This document shows positions 10,884 to 22,800 of a stretch of DNA of 64,000 nucleotides, piece by piece. A program made the position numbers and the translations under genes. Source of the DNA: Gordionus sp. m RMFG-2023. Its lineage: Eukaryota; Nematomorpha; Gordioida; Chordodea; Parachordodidae. The notes beneath the pieces were generated by a model that had not been told where the DNA came from, searched no databases, and saw nothing but the letters and a program-made list of their open reading frames with translations. The stretch covers positions 10,889,561 to 10,953,560 of the forward strand of contig NC_088775.1 of assembly GCF_954871325.1 (NCBI RefSeq), given 5' to 3'. Within the stretch, counting starts at the first letter, position 1; each line of letters opens with the position of its first letter.

Positions 10884-12711
10884 ATATATAGTTATCTTTA
10901 AATTATAGTCAGTATTTTTTATAATCAAAGCCAACTATATTTAAATATTTATAAATGTTGATTTTTTTTGTATTACTATATAATTACAATATAAGCAAAA
11001 AATAAAACAAATTTTTTTCTAAATTTTTTTTATAAAAAGTAGCCAATAGCACACTTTTTTGACTACAACTTTTAAAAGTAGGATTTAACTCTGATGTTTT
11101 TTAATGTTTTTTTTAAATCAAATTTTAAAAAATAGAGAGCTAAAAATTGTATTATTTTTTTTTATTATATTATCTCTAACAAGAAAAGGATTTATAATAA
11201 CAAGTTATATTAAACTAGTATTGTTAAATGGTTTAATTTAGCCGATTTTTTAAAATGGTGAACACAAACTTTTTGCCAAAAGTAAATTATCAAAACTTGT
11301 AAATTTGGGATACAGATGAAAGGTTTGGATATCTATTGGCAAAATTTTTGAAAAGTAGGTAATAATATATCACTAAAATCTTTATTTAGCCGTGTTTTAA
11401 AAATTAGCTAGATAGAGTGTTTAACAACACTACATTTAGCCATAAACATTACCCATATTTTAAATTGAGAGCATTGTTTTGTGAAGAAAAAAAAATACCT
11501 CTTATTATTTATTTATTTTTAAATTCATAATATATAATTATATTCCAATCATAAACAATAATATATTCAAAACGTTCATCCTATAAAAACAAAATTGGTA
11601 CTACGATACTCAAAAAATATGAATAATTATATATTAAAATAGCAATTTGAATGAGAGTTTTATTGTATTATAGTTTATGATTGGAATAGTTACCTTTTGG
11701 AGAATGGAAGAGAACAAAATACATTTAATCATTTGTGAAAATTGGTTGGGTTTTTTTTTAATATAAAAAATATTTTTTAGAATAATGCTTAGCACGTAAA
11801 TATACACGTATAAAACAAAAATGAAGAGATTTTGATAAATAACGCCAGCAATATTTACTTTAAAAAATTTCCATTGTTTTACTATTCTAAACCTACTCAT
11901 TAAACATCAAAGAAACCTAAAAAAATTTTTAATTTTTAGGTTTTTCATATGTATATATATACCCAAATATAAAAAAAATGCTATCCAATCATCATTCCGG
12001 TTTCCTAAAATGATACATATTAAAACATATAACGCCCTCTTACGGATATATATTTGTTAATTTTTAAAATTGAATAAAATGTATATTTGTTTTAATAAGC
12101 TAGAAAAATAAATTTCTATTAATTATTTTATATTAGATGGTAAATAAAAATCAATATAAATATCTGATTGGTATTGGTTTTTAGTAGTTTTATAGTAATA
12201 ATCAAAAATACGAGATTGAATCAGTGAAATAATTGTGTGCAGAGCTCTATTTATAATTAAAATAATACAGGAAAAAAAACATAAATTTAAAAATAAATTA
12301 TAACAAATTATTCTTCAGTTGGCTATATTGCCAAACTGTATAAATAACAAAATTTCCAAATTTCTCTAGGCATTCTAAAGCTTTGATCTGTTTCCATCAT
12401 ATTTTATAAACCCATAACCTAATATACAATAGGAATGTCTTATTTTATCATTATTAAAAGCTTCATTCCATCATTATTTTAAAATTTTGGCAAAAAATTT
12501 TAACCATCACTTATAATTTTTGTCTAATGGATAATTATATTATAAAGATAATGTGCTTTTATATAATAGCTTATTATCTTATTAAAGTTAAATTTATCAT
12601 TAATATTAATGTCTATTTTTTATCTTTTATAAAACTTAATAATAGATTTTACAAACCAAAAATATAATAAATCTATAGATTCTTAATATAATTCAAAATG
12701 ATTATTGGCAA
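10884..12711. other. AT-rich non-coding stretch with one palindromic MITE
   Basis: Apart from the MITE at 11221-11428 I see only homopolymer runs and AT-rich sequence. An 88-codon minus frame at 11900-11634 is Ile/Phe/Lys-rich and looks like chance in this base composition, so it is not annotated as a gene. Confidence 0.4.
11221..11428. mobile_element. MITE family E copy (TTGTTA...TAACAA ends)
   Basis: Left end TTGTTAAATGG and right end TTTAACAACA form an imperfect terminal inverted repeat, and an internal TTTAGCCGATTTTTTAAAA is mirrored by AGCCGTGTTTTAAAAATTAG. The same layout recurs at 25055-25257, 37930-38122 and 61151-61364, so this is a dispersed family of about 200 bp non-autonomous DNA elements. 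Target duplications are not clear in this copy. Confidence 0.55.
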
Positions 12712-13204
12712 TTATTTATGAAAATGAATGTTATATTGTTTTTTTACTAAAATTTGGTTTGCAGTCTTAAAAGAAAGTGAACTCAAATTATGGTCAGGTA
12801 CTTTATTTTGAGCTTCATTGAGTTGTGAAACTGTTTTTATTTTTTCCCTCAGGTCATTCAAATCTTCCTTTTGTGAAGTAATGTTAAAATTAACCTCCTA
12901 ATTTTAAGTGAGATTTATGTACATAAGAAATGCCAATACTGTTTTTAATATGTCATTCATCATTTCTTCAATTCTTTTAAACCCTTTCAATTTTGATATA
13001 TCTGGCATAAGAAAATCTAATATGAATTTACAAATTGTTTTAACATTATCAAATAACTTTTGTTTGTTGGAATTATTTTATTGTTTTCATATTTATTTAC
13101 ATCTTGATAGATACTTAAAAATTTAATACGATCTATAGAGCTACATATAAAAAATAAAGAAGTGAAGTTATGAAACAATACCTTTTATTATTATTTCTCT
13201 GCAT
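12712..13204 (-). CDS. Small unrecognised host gene with three 41-42 nt introns (predicted 122 aa)
   Basis: Coding segments on the minus strand are 13204-13182, 13140-13058, 13016-12940 and 12897-12712. They are separated by introns of 41, 41 and 42 nt that all start GT, end AG and agree in phase (2, 1, 0). The start is the ATG at 13204-13202 (MQRNNNKSSIDRIKF) and the stop is TAA at 12714-12712. The protein is Lys/Asn/Leu-rich and mostly helical in character, with a likely coiled-coil stretch around KEDLNDLREKIKTVSQLNEA (about residues 71-90). An alternative 3' end would splice after FKTANQIL at a GTAAAA donor (12747). I do not recognise the family. Three consecutive phase-consistent short introns are the main support; a decayed copy cannot be excluded. 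Confidence 0.5.
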
Positions 13205-13746
13205 ATCACTTGCTATTACTATCTTATTTATTTTTTGAATTTAGCAGCCGATTTATTAATATTCAAATTTATTAGAAAAATGTAAAATGACATTGATATA
13301 TCTTGTCCTGTGCCTCTAGATTAGATATACTTATTATATAATGGCATATGATGTTATTACAGGTCATTGGATTCTTCTATAAAAAAATGACGACTATACA
13401 TTAGTATTCTTACAATATAATAAAATAATAATTTAAATAGTAAAACAAGTATAATATAATCCGTGGGATGGAGGGGGGGGGGGGAAGGGGATATCTCTTC
13501 AGAAATGTGTCACTTTTCATGAAAATCATTTTAAGCTAATGAAAATATCTTCCTTAGCCCCCTTACTCCCTTTTATTCAAGAATATTTTCAATATCTTAA
13601 ACAATCATTTGAAAAAAATAATGTAAATAATAAATTTTTAAACTAAAACTAATTTATAATTCATATTTTTTGAGAAAATATATTTAAAAAAATAGTGAAA
13701 CCATAAATAATTTTTTAAGAAATAAAATAAAAGCCAAAAATAAGTC

Positions 13747-15071
13747 GGTTATTGCTACTTTCGTGGGGTATATTATTTTTTTTTATGTTATTTTTTAAGT
13801 TAATATATCATCTTTTATTTAAGATATTTTAATTTTTGGTAGAGGAAACTTTACATTTTACATTTTTTTTGGTGTTAATACTATAATTAAAGGAAGATTC
13901 CATTATTAAATTTAGCAACTTTAGGAAAATTTATTTTTTTTGTTGATATAGCCTACAAAGTTTAGGATCTGGGTAAATTTTTAGTAGATGAAACTTTGCA
14001 TTTTATATTTTTTTTGTTGATAATGCTATAATTAAAGGAAGATCTCATAAATAAATAAGATTTAAGCAACTTTAGGAAAATTAATTTAACTTTATTCTGA
14101 AAATAAATAATAATCTAAAATTATCAGGTATAAAATATCAGTATCTTAATTCTGATTATTCTCAGCATTCAATGCGAAATTTTGTTGATCCAAATGACAG
14201 ATCGATCCACACCCAAAAGTTGAAAGGCTGTGGAAGATTTTAAAGCAAACTATAAAAGACATGGGGATAGATAATATTCATGAATATCTTCTTGAATATA
14301 GGTGTTTTCGAAAATATGGATTATTAAATTGTTTTCATATTATTATTCATTTTATTAATGTGTATAAATTTTAATACTATATTTCAATTTAATAAATAAA
14401 ATATCATTCAATACTATATTTCATGTAAGAATTTTAATACTATATTTAATTGCGCCATTTAATATTTGATTTAACCCATTACTACAAAGGTTAAAAAAAT
14501 TTATTAAACTTCAAAGGTGGTGTATATTTTACCCCTAATACAAAATTTTAGATTATTATTTATTTCCAGAAAAAAAGTTATGCTAATTTTCCTAGAGTTG
14601 CTTATATTTTGTATATGAGATCTTCCTTTAATTATAGTATTATCAACAAAAAAATTTAAAATTCTAAGTTTCATCCCAAAACCTTACCTCTATGCCCTCT
14701 TTAAAAACTTTGTAGGCATTATAAATAAAAAATAGTAATTTTCCTAAAGTTTCTAAATATTTTTTTATTTATATGATCTTCCGTTAATTGTAGTATTTAC
14801 ACCAAAAAAAAATTTTAATTCAAAGTTTCATCTACCAGAAATTTTGTAGAAAAAACTTTTTTAAATATTTTAAATAAAAAATGAAATATTAATTTTAAAA
14901 AAAAATAACAAAAAAAATAACAAAAAATAATATCAAAAAAAATAAGAAAAATAATTCAACATCTAGGTCGCAATAAGAATATTTTCCATAAAACCTTTTA
15001 CAATAAAGAACAAGCAATGAGGTTTGTGATAAAATAATATACCGCCCTCCCAACCGAAAGTGGCAATAACC
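13747..15071. mobile_element. Merlin-type DNA transposon copy (1.3 kb)
   Basis: The ends read GGTTATTGCTACTTTCG (left) and, on the opposite strand, GGTTATTGCCACTTTCG (right), a TIR that continues imperfectly inward. Flanking 8-mers AATAAGTC and GATATGTC match the single unoccupied sequence GATAAGTC seen in the undisturbed family A copies, so the element made an 8-bp duplication, as Merlin does. Long imperfect inverted repeats (13.75-14.09 kb against 14.55-15.07 kb) flank a transposase remnant at 14166-14374. A piggyBac-like end (TTAACCCATTACTACAAAGG at about 14471) may be a small nested insertion. Confidence 0.75.
14166..14374 (+). pseudogene. Merlin (IS1595/ISXO2-like) transposase C-terminal remnant
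   Basis: The translation HSMRNFVDPNDRSIHTQ, followed after a one-base frame change by VERLWKILKQTIKDMGIDN and EYLLEYRCFRKYG, fits the end of the ISXO2-like DDE domain. There the H(S/E)..FV.P..(G)AHTQ..E..W....K block carries the last catalytic residue. It ends with a stop at 14372. Only this C-terminal piece remains; the rest of the element interior is non-coding. Confidence 0.75.
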
Positions 15072-15929
15072 GATATGTCTTAAGACAAAAGTAATGTTGC
15101 GTTATTCTAATTTCTTAATCTTATTATATATTTTTGTAATCTAATTTTTATTATTTTTTGTAATTTGATTTTATAACTTATTTGCGTAACCTTGTTTTTA
15201 TAACTTTCGGCGTAACCTTACTTTTTATATTTTATAATATATTTACTTTTTGTTTTTTGTTTGTATTCTAATTTATATTTATAGAAAATGTACATATACC
15301 TTAAGAAAAGAAAAAGAAATTAGTTAATAAAATATATTTTTACTGACTCGCACCTCGCGCTATATCGTTAAGATCTTTATTCTTTTCAAGTAAAAAATTT
15401 TATATAAATTTCCAAGAAATTACTATTTACTTAAGTTTTTATAAAGTGAATAACTTTAATTTATTCTTTTAAATAAAAGTATAATTAGTTCTACAATTAT
15501 TAACAAAATTAAATCATAAATTGAATAAACTATAAAAAAAAAAATTAACGCACAATATAATTTTAATTTCAGTGGAATATTAATGACATCTTAAAATACC
15601 TTTTAAAAGTAATTCTAGGGTTTTCCGGTAACAGATAATAGAATAGCAAGATCAAAAAGCTCCAAAATGTATTAGGAATTTCAATTATTTATTTAATTAT
15701 GTTTTAGATGGTCAACATGATAACAAGATTTTAATTATTCATAATGCTAACATTAACATCCAAAATTTCTTATTTAACAGTAGCATTTAAAATTAAAATC
15801 AGCCCGTCCTCTACCCCAGTAATTAAATATATGCGCAATCTCGGGTTAAGGCTTTTGTTTTGCCCAATTCTTTTTATCTTAGCCTATAGACGTGTAAGTA
15901 ATAGTACCATGTAATGTCTAAAGGTAGTC
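15072..15929. other. Family A right half and AT-rich filler
   Basis: No gene is visible. The GC-rich island near 15340-15370 (ACTGACTCGCACCTCGCGC) stands out in AT-rich sequence but has no coding frame or tRNA-like fold that I can support. Confidence 0.3.
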
Positions 15930-17079
15930 CATAGGCGTAGCCAGGGGGGGAGGGATCCCCCCTTCAGAAATTTATCACTTTTTGTGAATTTTAAGCTAAT
16001 AAAAAATATCCCCCTTAGTTCTCCCCCCACTCCCTTACCCCAAAAAATGTATGCATATATCTTAAACAATAATTTGAAAGAAAGAATGTAAAAGTTGATA
16101 TTTTTTTAAACTAAAACTATTCATCATAATTTATATTTTTGGAAAAAATATATAAAAAAAGTGAATCGAAAATGTTTTTTTAAAAAATGGAATATAAGCC
16201 AAAGATAAGTCTTAAGTCAAAAATGAAATGTATTATAATTATTAATAATAGATCCAAAATTACTAAATAATATAATATATCAAATATAATTTTTTATAAA
16301 GAGTAATTTTAATTTATTTATCTTAATAAACGTAAAACATAATTATAAAACTATTGATAAAATTAAATAAAAAATTAAAGCACAATACAAAATATTATAT
16401 GTCGTAGATTTACAATATATCTAATTTTATCAATTATCATATGACAATCAAATAATTTTTACCAATATAGAGAATTATATATTTTACAGAAAACTATAAA
16501 ATATAGATAAGGACATCAGAAAATATCTTTTAAAGACATTGTGGGTAAGATGAAGATTAATTTTTAATATAATTTTTATTTAAAATAAATAGATGGCGGT
16601 AAATAATTGAATACAAATTGTTGCTATATTTATTATCAAGAGAATTGATTAGTAAAATTTGTTAAAATATTAACTGTAATATATTCTATAACTCTCAAAT
16701 ATGTCTGCAAAAGTATAATTTTACCTAGTATTTTGTAACCAATTCTATATAATAGAAGAATATCAACGTCTACTTACATTTACTTATTTGGAATAAATTA
16801 TTACCAATACCATGCTTTTATATTAATGTATATACAAGTAATTATATTTTATATAAACTAATAGAAATATATTTCATATTTGTTTCATACTTGATTTTTT
16901 ATTAAAATTAACCTCCTATCTTGTAAAAATATTTTATGACTATATATAGACTAAGGTAACCCGGCCTAAGGCCGGGAAAAAGCGAGCCGATTACCCGCAC
17001 AAAATGGGGTATTGAGGCGAAGCCCCCTGGAATTTTTTAATTCCCCTTCCCCCTTAGGAAAATCCTGGCTACGCCTATG
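15930..17079. mobile_element. Family A non-autonomous TIR element, fullest copy
   Basis: The left end CATAGGCGTAGCCAGG is mirrored at the right by CCTGGCTACGCCTATG. The 1.15-kb interior is AT-rich and non-coding except for GC-rich hairpins near the right end, including CCCGGCCTAAGGCCGGG (16960-16976). The same element recurs at 53333-57437 with later insertions and, eroded, at 13465-15610. No transposase is encoded. TIR form and size suggest a non-autonomous DNA transposon. I could not fix a clean target duplication. Confidence 0.8.
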
Positions 17080-17097
17080 AGCTAGTCCGTAAGAACA

Positions 17098-17880
17098 GTT
17101 TGCTTACAATTTTTATAAAGGGGGGAAGGGGGGTAGGATCGAGGTCGCCTAAATTTATTGGGAGGTTTTCTATTAAATTTTTAAGAGAACTAGGGCAAAA
17201 TTTATTGCTGTAAAAAATTATTTAATATTTTTATTATAAACTTATTATTATAATACAATGATGTTACTAAACAATGACCAAATTTATCTGTTGGATACAA
17301 TCATAGTGACTATTTTTCAAATAAAACTTATTTATGGATAATTTTTAGTTATCTTTTCAAATATGAATTTAATGGACTAGACCAGTGGCGTAGCTAGGAA
17401 TTTTCCTTAGAGGGGGTCCATACATATATAAGACTGGGGGGCTTCGCCCCCCAGACCCCCTATAACGGGCCTTCGGCTCTTTAGCCCGGCCTTCGACCGG
17501 GTTTATCTTAAAAATCATAACAATATCTTCGATATTATATAATAAATATAGTTAATGCATCAATAATATATTATTATAATTTCGTAGATTATCTCAAATT
17601 ATCATTTCACGAACATCAAAAATATAAATATTCATAGTATTTATTTGATATAAAGTAACTTTTAAGTCTTTTGAACGTATAATCTAAAAAAAATATTTGC
17701 TCTGGGAGGGGTCCAAATCCGAAAACCACCCCCGTAGCTACGCCACTGGACTAGACCTTCTATCCGCATCATGCCAGACAATATTATAATAATAGATTGA
17801 TTCATTGTAAATAAGGGGGTTGTTTTTAATTATTCATGTTCCAAATAATAACTATTTTACATTCACTTTTTTTATAGTTG
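17098..17880. repeat. Repeat family C copy, split by a MITE
   Basis: 17098-17374 and 17749-17880 together match 48105-48530: the shared path runs AGTTTGCTT.CAATTTTT, AAACAATGACCAAATT.AT, GATACAATCATAGT and TTATTCATTGT.AAT. The MITE B at 17383-17748 sits between the two halves and is absent from the 48-kb copy. The nature of family C is unknown; it is non-coding. Confidence 0.65.
17383..17748. mobile_element. MITE family B (hAT-type) with perfect 8-bp target duplication GACTAGAC
   Basis: The TIR CAGTGGCGTAGCTAGG opposes CGTAGCTACGCCACTG. The flanks 17375-17382 and 17749-17756 are both GACTAGAC. An 8-bp duplication and a CAGTGGCG start are typical of hAT. The 366-bp element carries three consecutive C(TTCG)G-type hairpins: 17436-17452, about 17466-17477 and 17485-17501. 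The second copy lies at 53870-54271 in inverted orientation. No coding capacity. Confidence 0.93.
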
Positions 17881-19625
17881 ATAATAGAGTGATAATATAT
17901 AATTAAGGGAGGATATCTGCATTTTTTCCTGTTTAAAAATGCAAATTTTAGAGACCTCTAATTTAATATACTCATTCGCTTAAATGAAGCTAGGTAAAAG
18001 ACTGTTACAAGAACCGTCGCCAAGGTACCAAAAGAATTATTGTCAAAGTGTCATAAATTCAAATTTAAGATTAATTCATTAAATTTTGATCAAGTCCTGA
18101 ATGTATATAGTAAAGTGCAAGGGGCCTAGTAATTTACCAATAGATTCTTATTAAAATTAAACTCTACTCTCCAGATTTAAATAGTGTTGTAAGCCAGAGC
18201 TAGAGCTGAAAAAATTACCATATATAGGAAAGTGATTAAAAAGAAGGCAAGAACGAAGCTTTTTAATTTCTGAAGTTTAATTTACAGAAAAATTTATTCA
18301 ATTCATTATTATAAAAATACATACAGTATGAGAAGTCACTTAGTAACAACTTCTTAGTTCAAACCTATATATGATGACAATAGAAGACAACTTACCGTCT
18401 AACGAATTTTGTTTGCTATGTGATTGGCAACTAATAAAAGAAGGATCGACCCAACAGCTGTGATTTGTTGTAATACCACCATCTGGTTACTTTGGTTAAT
18501 GGCCAAATACATGTATCAAAATGAATAGGACTGCTGAAAAGTTAAGGTAGGTAGAGAGTTTAATAAGATGACAAAAAATAAAACGAAATAATAAAACAAA
18601 ATTTTTTTTTTATTTTATTTATTTTGAATGTCACTATTTAACTAAAAAATTATATCTCTATATATACTTTTTCGATTCAATTTAGTGATACAATCGATGA
18701 AACTATTAATATTATGTCAAGTGAAAGAAGTAATATAATAGGCCCGCGAGGTATATATTAAGTTAATATAATATAAAACATGTTTGTATTGAGTTAAATA
18801 CAATGTTGATATCAAACACGAATGAATGAAACAAACAACTTTTTATGCTACACAACATCTAGTATAATAATTATATGTATAAATCCATATTTAACATTTC
18901 ACCCTCCAAAGGAACCCCATCGAGGTTCTCCTTGGGCAAAAAAAATAGTTCTAAGTCTTTGAACTTGCGCGCTAGCTGTTAATTGATAAAAATAAATAAT
19001 TGGTGGCGTTTTATTTTTTTTTTATATTATATATATTGCGTATTAAATAATAGCATTTTATGTTTATCCCAATTTTGCCGATTTCATAATGTATCATTTT
19101 ATATTTATTTTTTAATTCCGCATTTTTTTTATATAATATATCACTTTATATTTATTTTAATTACGCGTTTTTTAAAAAAAATCAATAATGATTTTTTTAT
19201 TTAACTTAAATTGTTATTATAGCCTTAAAATATATATTTCGTTATTGTTTTTTTTTATAATACATATATATATATATATATACCTTATTTTATATTTATT
19301 TTTAGTATCATTTTTTAGTTTTAGAATCTTAAAACCGTTTTTCTTACCATCGTTATTGTTATATAACATGGTGCCCTCATATATATTGTGCATATGCCGT
19401 TAAATATAAAAAATATATATATATATTTTTTTGAAATTATGTAATAAATTATAAAAAATATTTGACATAAAGGACATACAAGGTTAAAAAAAAAATTTCT
19501 TTATGCTATTGTAAATAAAGTTTTAAAATAAAAATTTGCAATTTGGAAAAAAAAAAATTGAATACATAATAGTGACAATATGTATCTTTGCTAATTTAAA
19601 TAAGTTTTTAAAATAAAAATCTGCA
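17881..19625. other. AT-rich non-coding stretch before the G2 gag remnant
   Basis: No gene is recognised. The frames at 18983-19403 are Tyr/Phe/Ile-rich translations of low-complexity AT sequence, including a TA microsatellite near 19265. The segment ATAATTATATGTATAAATCC at 18866-18885 returns at 21433-21452 (see the G2 entry). Confidence 0.4.
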
Positions 19626-21462
19626 TTATGGATGATAAAATTAGCATATTCTCCAACAGGGAAGTTAAGTTCCCAAAGTTGGAGGGACCCTTAACGGACA
19701 TATTTCTCTCAAACAATTTTATCCGATTCAGTAAAAATTGAAACATTGATGAGCAATTTATCTGATGACCTATACGATAAAATTAAGTCATTATGTACTA
19801 AGGAAGATATCAAAGATTATAAAATTATTATTAAAAAATTAAAATTTTTATTACCCAGTCAAGATGTTTGGATATTGACTGGGAAGTTTAACCTTGCTTC
19901 ACAAGGTATTAATGAATCTTTTTTGGATTGGTTTTTTAGATTGTCTAAATTAAGTAGACAATGTAATTTAATTAATGATGATCGCATAAAAGAAATATTG
20001 AGAACATCTAGTGTAAATGACAATATAAAAAATAAATTAAATAAAAATATTAACTACACATTAGATGAAATGATTGAAATAGGAAGAAAATTAGATAGTA
20101 TTAACATTAAATCAGAAAGTGACAAAGTTAATTATGTTGTTAGTAGGGATAAAAAATTTAATAAAAATAATGACAATAATAGAAATAATGATAAGAATTT
20201 AGATACCCAAATTATTTCTAATAGGAATGAGATTAATAGTAACTATAATAGACCTAATTATTATTCGAGGCAAAATTTTGATAGTAGGAATATAGAAATC
20301 ATGGTGATAACAATTTTAGTAATGTTAACGACAACAGGAATAGGAATTTTAGTAACGTTAGAAACAATAACAATATTATAATAACAACTATAGAAATGAT
20401 CAGTATAATAATAGTAACTATCAAAATTACAATTATCGGTATAACAACAGCAACAGAAACTTTCATAATAATAATCATCAATCTTATAACAACAACTATG
20501 GAAGGAACAACGCCTGGTTTAATTATAATTAGAGGAGGCAGATTCAATGTGACGATCAAAATCATAATAATTACCGATATTACAACAACAATTCAAGTTA
20601 TGAAGGAAACAACGGGTGGCATAATAATGATAACCAAAGAAAACAAATCGAATATGACGATCGTAATCGGAAGGATTTTAACCAAAGAAAACAAATCGAA
20701 TATGACGATCGTAATAGGTGGAAGGATTTTAATCAAAGAAATCAAATCCAGTATGATAATCAAAACTTCTACGATAGCAATAATTGTAATATGAACATTG
20801 AAGAAATTGGGGAAAATAAAGTTGACACTGCCAAAGATAATAATGAGAATGATTTCAATGTCAACAACCTGGCTGAAAATACAGACAAAAGTGATGACAG
20901 TGCTTTTATGACTATTGTGAAATTAAATAATATTACTACTACTATGCAGGTCGACACTGTATCAAAATATACTATCATACCTCATGATATGGCTAAAAAA
21001 ATTGGTATATGAAGAAATCCAGTGTGCGGCTTACAGCCTACGACGGAAACTTGATTAAAATTATCGGGACAACTCATGTTAACGTAAGTTATGAATGAAA
21101 TATTTACTAGCAGTAGTTGTAGAGTCGAGAAAGAACGCATTATTATGAAGGTAGGCGCAACATTTCGAAAAATGTTGCTTAAACCTCTATAGGCTTATAA
21201 AAAGGAGTGGGGCAAAAAAAAGAGCCTATAACCGAGAACTACAGTATAATTTAATTACTTTAAAGGTGGGTGATGGCTGATTTTAAGTTTAAATTCTTTA
21301 GTGTAAGTTTTGATGATTACTATCAATATTGAGATTTAATGTTCATAGAATCTGTAAATAAATATGATTAAAATAAAAAAAATTTGCCTGATCAGTAGAT
21401 GAATTAAACAAACAATATCTAGTATAAATAAAATAATTATATGTATAAATCCATATTTAACA
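18853..21462 (+). mobile_element. Gypsy/Ty3 family G2 remnant: gag to protease, with possible LTR stubs (fossil)
   Basis: The main part, 19626-21012, matches the gag of the full-span G2 element (59817-58589, minus). Shared features are FPKL.GPLT at the start, SDSVK..TL..NLSD, a capsid-like helical part with W..RLSKL..QC, a long Asn/Tyr/Arg-rich tail, and the beginning of an aspartic-protease domain near 20945. Pol is absent. About 45 bp ending TCCATATTTAACA occur both at 18853-18896 and 21414-21462 in direct orientation and may be what is left of LTR ends. The copy is broken, with several breaks. Confidence 0.7.
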
Positions 21463-21865
21463 AGGACTTACAAGAAAACTTATCTTATAAGGATATTTTT
21501 ACATGATTAGTTAATATTTTAGAAAAAGTTTTAGAAAATATTTTGTTTAAAATCTTGAACCAAAAACATCAACGGATGCTTAATATTTTTATTAAACTTT
21601 GATAGAGTTGTTTTCGAAAAGAAACTCGTATTTTGAGAGCACAAAATACTAAAAACATTTTTTATTTTCGAACAAATTCCCATTTAAAACGAGAATTATT
21701 AAATTATATAATTTTTTACCATAAATTCATAATTTATTCAATAAAAATCAGCGTAATATATATATAAAATTATATAAAAAAAATTTCAATAAATTTTTGC
21801 TTATAATAATTTAGTAAAATAAATTGTAAATCGTTTGTGCTTAATTAGGTGAAACTTGGTGGAAC

Positions 21866-22800
21866 ATTAGAGGATCACAATGGGCAAATTTTAGCCAAAA
21901 TGTCTGCCCACTCCAAAATTTTTGTAACCCGCCCATCCAAATACATGAAAAAATATAGATTTCCTTGCCCACTAGCTTAAAAAAAATTTACCCACAGTTT
22001 ATTATTTAGAAATAAAATTTATAATCTGCTCGTCTTTTTATTTTAATTTTATTAAACATCTAATAATAAAAATGATTCAGATATACTTGCAATATATTAT
22101 GAGAAAATACAATAATCCCATTTTATAAATAATGTCACATAATTGTAAAAGCACAGAGATCTCTAATATTTATATATATGCTTTCTTTTCTGTAATTCCA
22201 TCTTGTTCTTGTTTAGATATTTTATATTCCTACTTTTTTTAAATATGTTGGCAAAGATCTTGCAGTTGACAAAATATTCCTTATCTATGGAGTATTTACC
22301 AAAATATGATTTCGTTTAATGCATTATTTCGAATTGTGAACAACTTAGAGCTAAACAATTTAGTCTAATAATGTTTTAAAATTAAAAAGAAAATCTTTAT
22401 ATATTTTTTATTTAGCGAGGAAGCTTAGACTCAAATATTAAAATGAGCTTTATGAAATTCACCCTTCCAACGCCATCTTTTTTTAATACAAAAAAACATA
22501 TTGTATTATATATAAAATTATATTGCAAAATAAGTAATAAATTTAATTTGCAAGTAATTTTTATTTATTGAATCACAATATTTATACTTTATAAAAAAAA
22601 ATTAATTTAAAAAGATTTATGATGTTTATTTATAACTCGGATAAGCAATTGCAAAAACATTAATAAAATGGAAAGTATTCTAATTTTTACGTGTGGGTAC
22701 CCGCTAAATCTTAAACAAAAATACTCCGCCCGCTCATTATTTTAAAAGTATTTTTAAACCGCCCATCCGTTCTCTGAGATTTAAAATGAAAATTAACTAT
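21866..22800. repeat. Repeat D: ends with CCCGCCCA motifs
   Basis: The start AGAGGATCACAATGGGCAAA and following TTTTAGCC match the reverse complement of the right edge of another piece at 27825-28256 (TAGAGGTTTGCATTGGGC, GGGTTTTAGCCC). ACCCGCCCATCC and ACCGCCCATCCG recur near 21930 and 22760. This looks like degraded ends of a DNA transposon family; the CA.TGGGC start resembles some hAT ends. No coding content survives. Confidence 0.4.

Larger units (their letters stand above)
13465..15610. repeat. Repeat family A, old copy split by a Merlin insertion
   Basis: 13465-13746 aligns with the left third of the family A copy at 15930-17079 (CAGAAATTTATCAC-like start, AAGCTAAT, then GAAAG..AATGTAAA). 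Sequence from 15073 on continues with the family A segment GTCTTAAG.CAAAA, and about 15420-15610 matches further family A sequence. The Merlin element at 13747-15071 lies between the halves. A further AT-rich block (about 15110-15420) without recognised content also separates the matches. The ends of this copy are eroded. Confidence 0.6.

Noticed and set aside
11634-11900. 88-codon minus-strand ORF MSRFRIVKQWKFF...
   Set aside because: Composition follows the AT-rich background and no domain is visible. A GTAAAT donor after the 14th codon is possible, but no supporting next exon was found.
18983-19403. Two overlapping ORFs rich in Ile, Phe and Tyr
   Set aside because: They are translations of AT microsatellite and low-complexity sequence; no domain, no splice context.
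20299-20978. ORFs rich in Ile/Val/Thr over the G2 gag remnant
   Set aside because: They are other-frame shadows of the Asn/Tyr/Arg-rich gag tail, whose codons (AAT, TAT, AAC) read as Ile, Ile and Thr in shifted frames.
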